A stretch of 64,000 nt of DNA from positions 6,321,001-6,385,000 of the forward strand of contig NZ_JALRMO010000001.1 in assembly GCF_023276405.1 (NCBI RefSeq), in the 5' to 3' direction. This stretch comes from Paenibacillus hamazuiensis (GTDB lineage: Bacteria; Bacillota; Bacilli; Paenibacillales; NBRC-103111). The notes under the pieces are model-generated. The model did not search any database. It saw only the letters and a program-made list of their open reading frames with translations, and was not told the origin of the DNA. The position numbers and the translations under genes are program-made. Shown here piece after piece: positions 46,087 through 55,587 of this stretch. Each line of letters opens with the position of its first letter. Position 1 is the stretch's first letter.

Positions 46087-47796
46087 TTATTTGTTAAGCT
46101 CCCAAGTAACGACTACTAAGAGTCCCCCACTATCGGCTTTTTGAAAACGGAGGCCGGACTGCCCCTTGAACTGATAACAAAGCCTTTGATGTATGTTCCA
46201 AAGTCCACAGCCCATTTCGTCATCCATAGGTGCGTTCAACTTGGCTTGAAGATCTTGGATTTCGCTTTCAGACATCCCTTCTCCGTTATCTTCAATGAGA
46301 ATTTGACAAACATCGTCGTTTAATACTCCTCTTATTTCAATAAGTCCGAAATCTTTACTTCTTTCAATTCCATGAATAATTGCATTCTCTACAATTGGTT
46401 GTAATAGTAATCTTGGTATACACATATGCAGAATTTCATCCGGGATTTCAATTTCGTAGTGAAACCGATCTATTCTCAAGTGCTGAATCGATAAGTAGTT
46501 TCTCAACATCGTTATTTCCTCTTCGACGGTAACCATCGTTGTTTCAACACGCGTCGTATAGCGAAAATAATCCCCTAAATTGAGAGCCATAGCCATGACC
46601 GCATCCGTATCGCCCATGTTTGCGACACTTTTGATGTAAAATAAGCAATTATACAAAAAGTGAGGATTAATTTGTGATTGTAACTGTTTGACCGTCGCTT
46701 CACGCAGACGAAGCTTTTCTTTGTACACGGTCTCAATCAAATGTTGAATCTCTGCGGCCATATCATTAAAGCTATCAAACAAATAATCGAAGTCGTTATG
46801 GTTATGATTTTGAATTCGAACCGACAAGTTGCCATTTCGAATCGATTTAACACCTTTTGCCAGCTTCCGAATTGGAATTTGAACATGTTTATAGAGTAAG
46901 AACGTTGCAATTATGCTAAGCACTAAAAGAAGTCCCAATGAAATATAAAACAGGTTCCTGCTTTTCATAATCGGCGTTATCGTTTGTTCCAAAAGCTGAT
47001 AATCTACCAGATACCATCCTAGGCTGTCCGACTTGTTATAATTGACCACATATTTGTTGTTATTAACGGTCACTATAATACTGTTTTGATCTTGCAGATG
47101 AATATCCTTGAGAGCTTGAGAAATCGATTCTATAAGTCCCAGGTTAGGGTTTGAATTGACGATTGGATCGTTAGCCGGCTGAAAAAAGAAAGGATCCCCC
47201 TGATCGCCATACTTCAATTGATCTAACATGCGTATGATGTTTTCTTTAGAAAATCTTACTTCCACCATATAGTCCGAAGTTTCCTGATTGCTATAGCTAA
47301 ATCTCGAAAAATATTCCGGTATCACTTTCCCCGCACGACTATTTTTATAGACCCATTTTTGACTCTCCTGTGTCCGTAAATAACTAAAATCATCTTCTAT
47401 GATGGAGAAGTCCGATGAAACGATTTCCTTCGTATCCGGAGTAAATAGTACCAACTGACTATCCCAATTACTCGAAACGACTTGCAGATTCAGCTTTTGA
47501 ACAATGTCTATTTGCGCCTTGAATTTTTCAAACTGCGAGTATCGCCCGCGCTGTTCCATATATGCTTTAATCCCAGGATCCCGGCTTACAATGATGGAGA
47601 ACTTGGCTAGCTGGTCTACAGATGATTCCAACTGACTCATAAAAAAAGATAACCGGTTTAAACTGGACGCTTGAATCTCCTGCTTTACTACATCGACACT
47701 CACTTTGTAGGAATAGCTGTATAGCAAAAGAATAGGAATCAAGAGCAAACAAATGAGCGTTACGATTTTTGCAAAGATGCTTTTATTCAATCTCAT
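46087..47796 (-). CDS. Sensor histidine kinase (YesM-like)
   Basis: 569 aa from ATG 47796 (MRLNKSIFAKIV; GAGGGGAA upstream). TM ~8-30, a ~250-residue extracellular sensor (dCache-like), a second TM, HAMP (IRKLAKGVKSIRNGNLSVR), then LytS/YesM kinase core with His in QSQINPHFLYNCLF, N box LLQPIVENAIIHGIE and DNGEGMSESE. Forms a two-component system with the next gene and belongs to the importer operon. Confidence 0.93.
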   Translation of the reverse strand: MRLNKSIFAKIVTLICLLLIPILLLYSYSYKVSVDVVKQEIQASSLNRLSFFMSQLESSVDQLAKFSIIVSRDPGIKAYMEQRGRYSQFEKFKAQIDIVQKLNLQVVSSNWDSQLVLFTPDTKEIVSSDFSIIEDDFSYLRTQESQKWVYKNSRAGKVIPEYFSRFSYSNQETSDYMVEVRFSKENIIRMLDQLKYGDQGDPFFFQPANDPIVNSNPNLGLIESISQALKDIHLQDQNSIIVTVNNNKYVVNYNKSDSLGWYLVDYQLLEQTITPIMKSRNLFYISLGLLLVLSIIATFLLYKHVQIPIRKLAKGVKSIRNGNLSVRIQNHNHNDFDYLFDSFNDMAAEIQHLIETVYKEKLRLREATVKQLQSQINPHFLYNCLFYIKSVANMGDTDAVMAMALNLGDYFRYTTRVETTMVTVEEEITMLRNYLSIQHLRIDRFHYEIEIPDEILHMCIPRLLLQPIVENAIIHGIERSKDFGLIEIRGVLNDDVCQILIEDNGEGMSESEIQDLQAKLNAPMDDEMGCGLWNIHQRLCYQFKGQSGLRFQKADSGGLLVVVTWELNK

Positions 47797-47886
47797 GATG
47801 GATTTCCCCTCAATCAAGTATCAAGAAGGTAAAAGCAAAAGAAAGCCGTCGAAACAACGACAGCTTCCCCATTTTAGCATTCATTT

Positions 47887-48702
47887 TTATCCCTTGACAG
47901 CCCCAGCCGCCATTCCATTTACAACATACTTTTGCGCTACTAAAGCAATGACCAATACCGGTAACGTGATGATCGTGGCTGCCGCCATCAATCCCCCCCA
48001 GTTGACTTCAGCATAAGACAGAAAGTTAAAGACGGCAATCGGCAGCGTTTTTGTTTTCTCTCCAGAAAGAATAATAGAAAACATGAAATTGTTCCACGAA
48101 AAGATAATACACATTAAAGATGAAGTAATGATCCCCGGACCGGAGATGGGTATAACTAGCTGCAAGAATACTTTTATTTTACTGCAGCCATCAATAAACC
48201 CTGCTTCTTCAATTTCTAGCGGCAAGGATTCAAAGAACGGAATCATGATCCAAATAATGAATGGAAGCCCGACTAGCATATGACTTAAGATTAGAGCTGC
48301 ATAAGTATCAATCATTTCCAATTTGTTGAATATCACGAACCAAGGAATAAGAAAGGTGATACCTGGTACGATCCTAGCGATTAAGATCGTTAGTCCTATT
48401 CCTTGCATCTTATACCTTGCAATGCCGTAAGCCCCCGATACTCCAAGAACTAATGCAAACAGTGTTGACCCTAGAGCAACCACAAAGCTGTTCACAATAT
48501 ATTTCATGAAATCATACTGGGTAAATACTGCCGAATAGTTTTGCAAAGTTGGGGTAAATTTAAAAAATCGGTCAGCTGCTTGTATATCCACTTGGGTCTT
48601 GAAGGAAGACAACACCATCCAAATAAACGGAAATGAAAATAGTAACAAGATCAATCCAGTCATTCCCGATAAAAGAAGTTTCGAAGCTACTCCTTTCTTC
48701 AT
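47887..48702 (-). CDS. ABC sugar importer permease (MalG type), second system
   Basis: 271 aa, six spans. EAA loop IEEAGFIDGCSKIKVFLQLV, here with Cys for the usual Ala. N-terminus LSGMTGLILLLFSFPFIWMV. Overlaps its MalF-type partner by 4 bp. Followed after 90 bp by the sensor kinase, so transport and sensing are co-expressed. Confidence 0.92.
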   Translation of the reverse strand: MKKGVASKLLLSGMTGLILLLFSFPFIWMVLSSFKTQVDIQAADRFFKFTPTLQNYSAVFTQYDFMKYIVNSFVVALGSTLFALVLGVSGAYGIARYKMQGIGLTILIARIVPGITFLIPWFVIFNKLEMIDTYAALILSHMLVGLPFIIWIMIPFFESLPLEIEEAGFIDGCSKIKVFLQLVIPISGPGIITSSLMCIIFSWNNFMFSIILSGEKTKTLPIAVFNFLSYAEVNWGGLMAAATIITLPVLVIALVAQKYVVNGMAAGAVKG

Positions 48703-49586
48703 GATATACCTCCTAGACGCTTGCGTACGAACATGAACAACAAAGTCAAAGACATTACGATAATAAAGAAGATGACTAGCAATGATGAAGCCGAACCTAG
48801 TTTAAAGTATTGAAAGGCCATCACATAGCCATATATGTTCAGAGTTTCAGAAGATGACCCAGGCCCGCCCTGAGTAGTTGAATAGATGATGTCAAACGTT
48901 TTTAACACATCGATTAAACGAAGCATGACCGCAACCAGGATCGTAGGCTGTAACATAGGTAGCGTGATATACCAAAGCTTTTGCCACCCAGTAGCTCCAT
49001 CTACATCGGCTGATTCGTAGGGATCTTTCGGTATTGTGGTCAGCCCTGCCATTGTAATCAAAGTGATCATAGGTGTCCATTCCCAAACGTCAATAATGAC
49101 AAGAGATGGGATGACCTGCTTTACAGAGCCGAGCCAATCCATTGGACGAATCCCGACTAATTGAACTAGATGATTTAAAACTCCACCTGTAGGCTCATAG
49201 ATGAGAATCCATACTAGGCCCATAGCAACTGGTGTAGCAACCATCGGCAATAAAAAAACTGTTTTTGCGAAGCTTTTGCCGATAAAGTCCCTATGTAGCA
49301 ACAAAGCGATTCCCACACCCAATATCATTTGCAGCAAGAGGGCGTATACCATGAATTGGAAAGTGTGCCAAACTGACTTCCAAAAGCGGACATCAACCAT
49401 GAGTTGATAATAATTCTCCAACCCTACCCACCTTGGAGGAGTGCTAGCCGACATACTCCATTCAAAAAAACTAATTCTAACTGTATAAATGATCGGGAAA
49501 ACCATCATAAGAAGCACGAACAAAAGAGCCGGTAATGTCATAACCCATTTAAAGTTTTTGTCTAACCATGATGCTGACATGCGCAC
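48699..49586 (-). CDS. ABC sugar importer permease (MalF type), second system
   Basis: 295 aa, six spans, EAA-type loop YESADVDGATGWQKLWYITL. The N-terminal MTLPALLFVLLMMVFPIIYTV helix is typical. It follows the binding-protein gene after a stem-loop. No ATPase subunit is in the cluster. Confidence 0.92.
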   Translation of the reverse strand: MRMSASWLDKNFKWVMTLPALLFVLLMMVFPIIYTVRISFFEWSMSASTPPRWVGLENYYQLMVDVRFWKSVWHTFQFMVYALLLQMILGVGIALLLHRDFIGKSFAKTVFLLPMVATPVAMGLVWILIYEPTGGVLNHLVQLVGIRPMDWLGSVKQVIPSLVIIDVWEWTPMITLITMAGLTTIPKDPYESADVDGATGWQKLWYITLPMLQPTILVAVMLRLIDVLKTFDIIYSTTQGGPGSSSETLNIYGYVMAFQYFKLGSASSLLVIFFIIVMSLTLLFMFVRKRLGGIS

Positions 49587-49604
49587 ACCTCTTTCAGATA
49601 AAAG

Positions 49605-49624
49605 AAGGGGCTTAACAGCCCCTT
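49605..49624 (-). terminator. Intra-operon attenuator after second binding-protein gene
   Basis: AAGGGGCT / AGCCCCTT stem with a 4-nt loop; reading leftward it is followed by TCTTTTATC. It starts 13 bp after the binding-protein stop and should reduce, not abolish, read-through to the permeases, as in the first importer operon. Confidence 0.75.
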
Positions 49625-49637
49625 TCGAAACTGTGAT

Positions 49638-50957
49638 TTATTTTGATTTATCCTTGTCAATAATGGCCTGGAAGTCTTTATTAGCCTTGTCTGCCGCTGC
49701 TTGTATATCTTCACCCATAATATATTTGATCACAATATCACCAATTGCATCTCTGGCTTCCCCAACACTAACAATTTGAGGGCGGTCGTATCCTACCCCG
49801 ATATTCTTCGATTCTTTAATCACAGAGACAAGCTCAGGAGGGAAGCTAGATACCGCTTCCGGATTATTCCATACTGAATCTCTTACGCCCGGAACACCCG
49901 TTTTTTGCGTTCTTAACGTCATTTCCTTGCTTGTAGCCCATTTGATAAATTCCCAAGCGCCATCTTTATTTGTAGATTTCGGGTTTAGGCTAATTCCCCA
50001 TGCCGTAATATTATAAGGTTTCGACCCGGCGCTTCCTGCCGGAAATAATGCATATCCCACCTGATCAGCAACCTTTGATTTTTCCTTATCTATAGCGTTT
50101 TGGTAAATGGAGCTTGCATCCGTGAAAAATGCAGCTTTCCCTTGTGCAAATAGACCCATAGCTTGAGGCCACGACATATTCATTACACCAGGAGGGCCAT
50201 AATTTTTTAACCATCCTCCGTAATATTTAAACGCCTTAATTGCCTCTGGGGAATTTACAACGGCTTTGTCGCCTTTCGTAAAATCCCCTCCCTCTGAGAA
50301 TAAGAAAGAGGAAGCTTGGGCCACTAATAACGCGCGCTGGCCCCTTGCGACAAACCCATACACTCCATTATCTGGGTCATGCAGCTTCTTAATGGCATTT
50401 TCCAACTCATCCAAGGTTTTCGGTACGGATAGTCCGGCTTTTGCCAATAAATCTTTGCGGTAATATAACACTTCCTGATCGGAAATGACGGGAATCGCCA
50501 TGATCTTATTATTTACAATGGTCCCAGCTACAGCGGACTTTGAAAAATCGTTAAAATCATAGGAAGTGTCTTTCTTTACATATTCGTCCAACGGCTCTAG
50601 CCAATCGTTCTTTGCGTAGAGTCTCGCCTCCTGTAGCGGACGGATCATGAACACATCTGGAGTAGCCGCTTTTGATGTCAACTGTACCGAGTTTTTTTGA
50701 GAAAGCTGATCGTCCGCGAAGCTTTGTATATCTACTTTCATTCCAGTCTTGTTCTCGAATTCCGGCAGGTAGGACTTAATCAACTCCACCCAAGGGTGGT
50801 TAGCCATAAATACAGTCAGCTTTTTATTTTGAAACGGTTTGCCTGTTCCTGCTACCTCGTTGCTCTTGCTAGTTCCACTGTTTGAACAAGCGGCCAACAT
50901 ACTTATGCATAGCACTGCACTAGCACTAATTTTTAATGCCTTCCGTGTTTTTTCCAT
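49638..50957 (-). CDS. Sugar ABC transporter substrate-binding lipoprotein, second system
   Basis: 439 aa with lipobox SMLAAC (Cys ~24) and Ser-rich linker. Type 1 solute-binding fold (IKSYLPEFENKTGMKVDIQS, VFMIRPLQEARLYAKNDWLE, VLYYRKDLLAKAGLSVP, MGLFAQGKAAFFTD). First gene of a five-gene leftward operon (binding protein, two permeases, kinase, regulator). Substrate unknown, presumably an oligosaccharide or polyol. The 240 bp upstream hold no other gene. Confidence 0.93.
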   Translation of the reverse strand: MEKTRKALKISASAVLCISMLAACSNSGTSKSNEVAGTGKPFQNKKLTVFMANHPWVELIKSYLPEFENKTGMKVDIQSFADDQLSQKNSVQLTSKAATPDVFMIRPLQEARLYAKNDWLEPLDEYVKKDTSYDFNDFSKSAVAGTIVNNKIMAIPVISDQEVLYYRKDLLAKAGLSVPKTLDELENAIKKLHDPDNGVYGFVARGQRALLVAQASSFLFSEGGDFTKGDKAVVNSPEAIKAFKYYGGWLKNYGPPGVMNMSWPQAMGLFAQGKAAFFTDASSIYQNAIDKEKSKVADQVGYALFPAGSAGSKPYNITAWGISLNPKSTNKDGAWEFIKWATSKEMTLRTQKTGVPGVRDSVWNNPEAVSSFPPELVSVIKESKNIGVGYDRPQIVSVGEARDAIGDIVIKYIMGEDIQAAADKANKDFQAIIDKDKSK

Positions 50958-51199
50958 ACAATTACTACCCCTCTCCTTTAATGTAGTTTCATTATAAGAT
51001 CGGGAAATACCAACTTATATAGAAACATCTTAGTCAAAAGGATAAGATCTTAGTTAATTGAAATCAACTATGGCCTCCATAGAAGCATCTTCCAAATCAC
51101 TGGATTCAAGAAAATCAATTAACGCTTGTGGTACAGACCGATGACCGACTATAGAGTCAAATCCCACTCCAGCCTAAACTTGAACTCTTATTTTCTACT

Positions 51200-51866
51200 G
51201 AAACTCAAACTTATGAACTGACACGAAGACAGGGATTTCTATATGGTCCCGGCCTCAGGCAAAATTATGAATCAGATTCTTATGAGCCTTGGAATAATCG
51301 CTGGGTTCACTTCTTCGGGGTTCGTCTTGAGGAACTGCTGAACGGTATAGGAATTGGCTATCCGTGGTTATTTGGTTAGGTCCAATTTATCTCCCATTGA
51401 GACTCTACTGGAAACTTTACTGCACTTAGGACGGAATTATCTAGGTTGATGGCAAACATCGTGTTGCTTCAACGTTAAGAGCTTTTGACAACCTTGCAAT
51501 CGACGGCGACTCAAATCAATGTTCCTGCCAATCAATCAGCCGACAAGAAACGTGCCGCGGCTAACTACGTTCGTTCACATAGCAATGACCGCTCACTCTT
51601 GAGCAAGCGGCTGCTATTTCCGGCTACAGTACCATTATTTCAGTCGTAAGTTCAGCCAAACGCTCGGGATCTCTTTTCCCGAATTTTTATTGGAATCGCG
51701 GCTGCCGCATCCAAACGCCTGTTGGTTACTACAAATCTATCCGGCAAACAAATCGCAATGGAGGAAAGCTTCCCCAAACCAGCTATTTCAGCGCGTGCTT
51801 TCGCCGTCTTAAAGGCATGACTCCCTTACAATTTCGAAACATTCAAATGATCAATTCAGTCTAATA
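51200..51866 (+). pseudogene. Decayed AraC family regulator
   Basis: Pieces of an AraC-type regulator appear in changing frames: sensor text GFLYGPGLRQNYESDSYEPW then NNRWVHFFGVRLEEL near 51211-51370, then AANYVRSHSNDRSLL near 51560, and the end of the second HTH, TSYFSACFRRLKGMTPLQFR, near 51775-51840. Several stops and frameshifts interrupt it and no start is apparent. The last codons overlap a Tn7-type repeat (CAGTCTAATATT at 51857). Confidence 0.75.
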
Positions 51867-51969
51867 TTCTGAAAGGGTAAACTCCAGTTAATTAAATAAT
51901 AGACTCCCCAGCCGTTTTATCGTCTTGGGCGTCTAACACTTTATTTTTTCAGTCCAGTACTTTACTTTC
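51857..51969 (-). repeat. Right-end-like Tn7-type repeats (cluster B, left part)
   Basis: Two abutting - oriented sites occupy 51931-51950 and 51950-51969 (reverse strand GAAAGTAAAGTACTGGACTG, then an AATAAAGTGTTAGAC copy), and a weaker one is at 51857. Spacing of 20-21 bp is right-end-like. No ACA terminus is seen 8 bp outside (51977), so this end is probably damaged. It would close an element lying to its left. Confidence 0.5.
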
Positions 51970-52049
51970 TTCATTTCCTATTATCAGCCAGCTAAGATCT
52001 GATTTAAACACATTATGTATGGATAGTATTGTATCTAAAGATGGATTGT

Positions 52050-52201
52050 TGTCCGAAGAAAATATAGTTTTGGACTGGATTTGTTGAATCTACGCGGAAG
52101 TCTGAATTGCAAAACCGTTAGGCTCCGAAAAATAAGTATTAGACTGACTTCAATATAAAACCAGCCGCAGCCTTGGACCGGAAAAATAAAGTCCTAGACT
52201 G
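52050..52201 (+). repeat. Tn7-type left end with three spaced sites
   Basis: TGTCCGAA (52050-52057) leads into GAAAATATAGTTTTGGACTG (52058), then GAAAAATAAGTATTAGACTG (52127) and GAAAAATAAAGTCCTAGACT (52181). Terminal TGT, 8-bp spacer, and three sites spread over 150 bp reproduce the layout of the Tn7 left end. Confidence 0.7.
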
Positions 52202-52354
52202 CTGCAGGTTTATTGCTATCGTTCTCCGTTTAGTTGAACGACGGATTGTATTGCATGGTAAATTTTCATCTCAAATTTACTTAGTTAGTGTAATCTGATA
52301 TCCATCTAGGGTTTGCATACTCCGATTATTTGTTCAAGATAACGTTCTTACTCT

Positions 52355-53521
52355 TTACTTAACTCCTCGAATACCCTTGTAGACAGATTCGCACAGCTCC
52401 GTTGTAAACCTGCCTGACATTCCTTCAAGCGCCGTATTGGTGAACGCTACAACACTAAGCTCCTCTCTCGGATCAACAAACCAGGAGTGACCATAGGTGC
52501 CGCCCATCCGCCACGTTCCCGGCGATTCCGGTGTATTGGCATCCGCTGGGTTTTTAAGCAGCGTAAAACCAAGCCCAAAGCCTCTCCCCGGCCAATAGGG
52601 CATCACAAGGTTACCAATTTGATTGGTTGTCATTTCCGTAACAAGAGCCTCCGGCAGAATCGGATTTCCTCCCTGCCGCAAAGTTTCCAGCAGTTTAAGA
52701 AAGTCTCCTGCGCTGCCAATCATGCCGGCTCCCCCGGAAGGATAAGCTGTCTTATCGGTAAACCTGTTGGGTGAAAGGAGGAATCCTGCCGTCCCCTCCA
52801 CGAAAGGAACGGTATCAAAATCGTGCAAGCGCCGGGGCTCTCCAGCGCTGTCTGCGTAAGCCGTGGTCAATCTGTCCGTGTCCACGGCCTTGAAATCCGT
52901 GTCCATCATGGAAAGCGGATGAGTTACAAGCACCCGTACAGCTTCACTAAGCGGCATTCCAGTAACCTTTTCGATGACCGCTCCGAGCACGTCTGTTGCT
53001 ATGGAATACCTCCACATTTTCCCCGGCTCATATAGAAGCGGGACAGAAGCGAGTCTTTGCAGATTCTCTTCAAGTGTAATTCCCGCCAGATCCATGCCGT
53101 CCGATACCCCGGCAAGCTCATAAGTTCCCTTTTCTGCCTGGAAGAAACGGTAGGTTAAGCCGGCGGTATGCGTCATCAGATGGTGAACGGTCATGGAGGC
53201 ATACTGTCCGTTTGGCAGTTTGGGACGAAAGGCGGGCAACCATTTTTCCACCAGATCGTTTAACTGCAATCTCCCTTGCGAAATTAATACTAAGGCTGCC
53301 GTTGACACGACCGGCTTGGTTACCGAAGCATATCTGAACAAAGCATTTTCCTGCATCGGCCGTTTCTGCTCGCGGTCGGCCCAACCAGCAGGCCTGCTGT
53401 AAACGAGGTTTCCGCCTAATGCAATTTGGACGACGGTACCCACGATCCTTTTCTCCTCAAGTGTGCGGTCAATTACCTCATTGACGCTTTTATGCACCAA
53501 TTCCAGATCTATATTTATCAT
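52355..53521 (-). CDS. Serine beta-lactamase-like hydrolase (class C fold)
   Basis: 388 aa from ATG 53521 (AGGAGAGG 9 nt upstream). Beta-lactamase/EstB family: SxxK motif in YASVTKPVVS, second motif Tyr in MWRYSIATDVLG, and HSWFVDP in place of the KTG-type box near the end (GGTYGHSWF). No signal peptide, so cytoplasmic; likely an esterase or D-aminopeptidase-like enzyme rather than an antibiotic resistance factor. Cargo of the 52-56 kb element, divergent from the Lrp gene. Confidence 0.9.
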   Translation of the reverse strand: MINIDLELVHKSVNEVIDRTLEEKRIVGTVVQIALGGNLVYSRPAGWADREQKRPMQENALFRYASVTKPVVSTAALVLISQGRLQLNDLVEKWLPAFRPKLPNGQYASMTVHHLMTHTAGLTYRFFQAEKGTYELAGVSDGMDLAGITLEENLQRLASVPLLYEPGKMWRYSIATDVLGAVIEKVTGMPLSEAVRVLVTHPLSMMDTDFKAVDTDRLTTAYADSAGEPRRLHDFDTVPFVEGTAGFLLSPNRFTDKTAYPSGGAGMIGSAGDFLKLLETLRQGGNPILPEALVTEMTTNQIGNLVMPYWPGRGFGLGFTLLKNPADANTPESPGTWRMGGTYGHSWFVDPREELSVVAFTNTALEGMSGRFTTELCESVYKGIRGVK

Positions 53522-53693
53522 GTTTCTCATCCTCTCCTGCTGTAATTTACTTGATTATTTATAGCAAGTGTGTTTATTATATAAATAATTTCTGCCGCCT
53601 TACATAAAACAAACAAGTTAGATAAAGAAATTTTCGATGATTCTAAAGGTATTTAAAATAAATAACTTTTAAATTAAAGGGGGGCGATTTTTC

Positions 53694-54137
53694 TTGGACG
53701 AAATCGATAAAAGCATCCTGCTACATTTGCAGAACCAGGCGAGATTATCAATGACAGATTTAGGAAAGCTGGTGGGACTGTCTCAGCCAGCCGTAACTGA
53801 ACGTGTGAAACGCATGGAAGAAAAGGGTGTTATCGAGGAATACCGAACCGTCATTTCTTCGCAAAAAGTGGGTAAGCAATGCACAGCCTATATGCTTGTT
53901 CGGACCCGGAATTGCTATCCTTTCCTTGATTTTTGTCGTTCATCACCGGAGGTCACGGAATGTTATCGGATAAGCGGAGAGCATAATTATTTATTGAAGG
54001 TCCTCACGGAAACAACCCAGGAGCTGGAGGAGTTTGAAAACCGGTGCGATCAATACGGAACCTATACGACTCTGATCGTAATGTCTTCACCGATCGCTTA
54101 TAAAAATCTCATTGGAGAAACGAATTTGCTCGCATAA
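53694..54137 (+). CDS. Lrp/AsnC family regulator
   Basis: 147 aa from TTG 53694 (GGGGGG upstream; alternative ATG starts are too far inside the HTH). HTH LSMTDLGKLVGLSQPAVTER, then VKRMEEKGVIEEYRTV; the RAM ligand-binding domain follows (ECYRISGEHNYLLKVLTETT). Divergent from the hydrolase and convergent with the MFS pump, so it may regulate either in response to an amino acid. Confidence 0.9.
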   Translation: MDEIDKSILLHLQNQARLSMTDLGKLVGLSQPAVTERVKRMEEKGVIEEYRTVISSQKVGKQCTAYMLVRTRNCYPFLDFCRSSPEVTECYRISGEHNYLLKVLTETTQELEEFENRCDQYGTYTTLIVMSSPIAYKNLIGETNLLA

Positions 54138-54156
54138 GATGTAATTCTATAATCCC

Positions 54157-54358
54157 AAAAAATGAATCCGCCTTGCAGGAAGCCACTGAAAAAGTTGCGT
54201 TTTTCCCGTAACGCATTGATTTTTTAGTTTGATGTTAAAGAATAACAACGAAAAGACCGTTTAAAGCCTTCTCAAGGCTAAAAACGGTCTTTTTGCATCT
54301 TTGAAAAACGTTGTCAGGACTTTTTCAGTGGCCTCCCTTGCAGCGGATTCATTTTTTT
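54157..54358. terminator. Bidirectional terminator split by an insertion
   Basis: Arms AAAAAATGAATCCG (54157-54170) and CGGATTCATTTTTTT (54344-54358) would form a perfect terminator between the convergent Lrp and MFS genes with CCTTGCAG as its loop. The loop now holds a 157-bp insertion. The insertion brings its own strong hairpin (GAAAAGACCGTTT / AAACGGTCTTTTT, about 54250-54295), so termination is probably retained. Confidence 0.85.
54179..54335. mobile_element. 157-bp MITE-like element
   Basis: Ends are inverted: GAAGCCACTGAAAAAGT on the left and ACTTTTTCAGTGGCCTC on the right (one mismatch). It is flanked by an exact 8-bp duplication CCTTGCAG (54171-54178 and 54336-54343). No coding capacity. 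Similar GGCCACTGAAAAAGT ends occur, as far as I recall, on insertion sequences of Bacillales, so it would be mobilised in trans; the family is not certain. Confidence 0.85.
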
Positions 54359-54387
54359 GCTTATGTTACACATACTCGTGGATTTCT

Positions 54388-55587
54388 TTAGGAAGGAAAA
54401 CCATGCTTTTTAGCTAGCCAAGCTGCAAGCAAGGAGGGAAGCAGCAGGATGATTAATGAGCCCGGAAGGAATCCGGCTCCAAGCAGTTCGAGAAGAAACC
54501 CGCCGATAATGCCTCCTCCGCCGATTGCCACATTCCACGCGGTGACCAGCATCGATTGGGCTATATCTGCGCTTTTTCCCCCAGCTTGTGCTATTGCTGT
54601 TTGCAGTAAAGTGGCTGCCCCGCCAAACGTAAGCCCCCACGCCGTAACACCAAGAATGATGATTGCAGGTTGATCCATTCCGATTCCCAAGGCTGCAGAA
54701 GCCAGAGCAAATCCCGTGATGCTGATTAAAACCAGCATTCTTAGAAAACGGTCAATCAGCATGCCTATCACCCAAATGCCGACAACCGAGGTAATTCCAA
54801 AAATAAGAAGAACCAAATCCACTCGCTGAGCAAACGCGGTTTCCGCAAGATACGGTGCAATATAGGTGTACAAAATATTATGAGCTAGTACCCATGCCAA
54901 AACGACGAACAGAATCGGCCGTACACCGGGAATCAGGAAAACCTTGTGAAAAGGGAGCTGATCACCGGCAGGCTCACCGGCATAATCCGGCACCTTCCAG
55001 AGCACCCAGCCAATAAGGGCTGCAGTCAGTAATGATACAACTCCGAAAATGAGACGCCACCCTGTATATGTGCCGAAAAAAGTGCCAAGCGGAACGCCCA
55101 GCGCCAATGCTAGCGGGGTGCCAACCATGGCTACTGCCATCGCTCTTCCTTTCAGCGAATCAGGCACCATGCGCCGCGCATAACCGGCCGTCATCCCCCA
55201 TAGAACACCTGCCGAGACACCTGCGAAGAAACGCGCGACAAGCGTCAGCACATAAACGGAAGATAACGCGGTGATGGTGTTAAATACAAGAAAGCCGATG
55301 ATGCATAGCAGAAGAAGCGGCCGGCGCCTCCACCCGCGGGTAGCCGTTGTCAAAGGAATGGCGGCAAGAAGAGATCCAACCGCATAAAGAGTGACCAATT
55401 GTCCGGCAAGAGCTTCTGTGACCCCAAGATCCTGTGCAATTTGCGGCAGTAATCCAGCAGGCAGGCTTTCCGTAAGAATGCAGATGAATCCCGCCATGGC
55501 TAAGGCCAGCAGCCCGACCCACGGTAGACGTTTGGAAGACGACACATTTGTACCGCCTTTTCTTATAAGAGCAGTGTTTGAGTTCAC
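54388..55587 (-). CDS. MFS transporter (DHA1/AraJ-like efflux)
   Basis: 399 aa from GTG 55587 (AAAGGAG upstream). Twelve spans; typical AraJ/YdhP text: SLPAGLLPQIAQDLGVTEAL, the RGWRRRPLLLL loop after TM2, WGMTAGYARRMVPDSLKGRA, AMVGTPLALALGVPLGTFFG. Exports sugars or drugs; substrate unknown. Cargo of the 52-56 kb element. Confidence 0.9.
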   Translation of the reverse strand: MNSNTALIRKGGTNVSSSKRLPWVGLLALAMAGFICILTESLPAGLLPQIAQDLGVTEALAGQLVTLYAVGSLLAAIPLTTATRGWRRRPLLLLCIIGFLVFNTITALSSVYVLTLVARFFAGVSAGVLWGMTAGYARRMVPDSLKGRAMAVAMVGTPLALALGVPLGTFFGTYTGWRLIFGVVSLLTAALIGWVLWKVPDYAGEPAGDQLPFHKVFLIPGVRPILFVVLAWVLAHNILYTYIAPYLAETAFAQRVDLVLLIFGITSVVGIWVIGMLIDRFLRMLVLISITGFALASAALGIGMDQPAIIILGVTAWGLTFGGAATLLQTAIAQAGGKSADIAQSMLVTAWNVAIGGGGIIGGFLLELLGAGFLPGSLIILLLPSLLAAWLAKKHGFPS

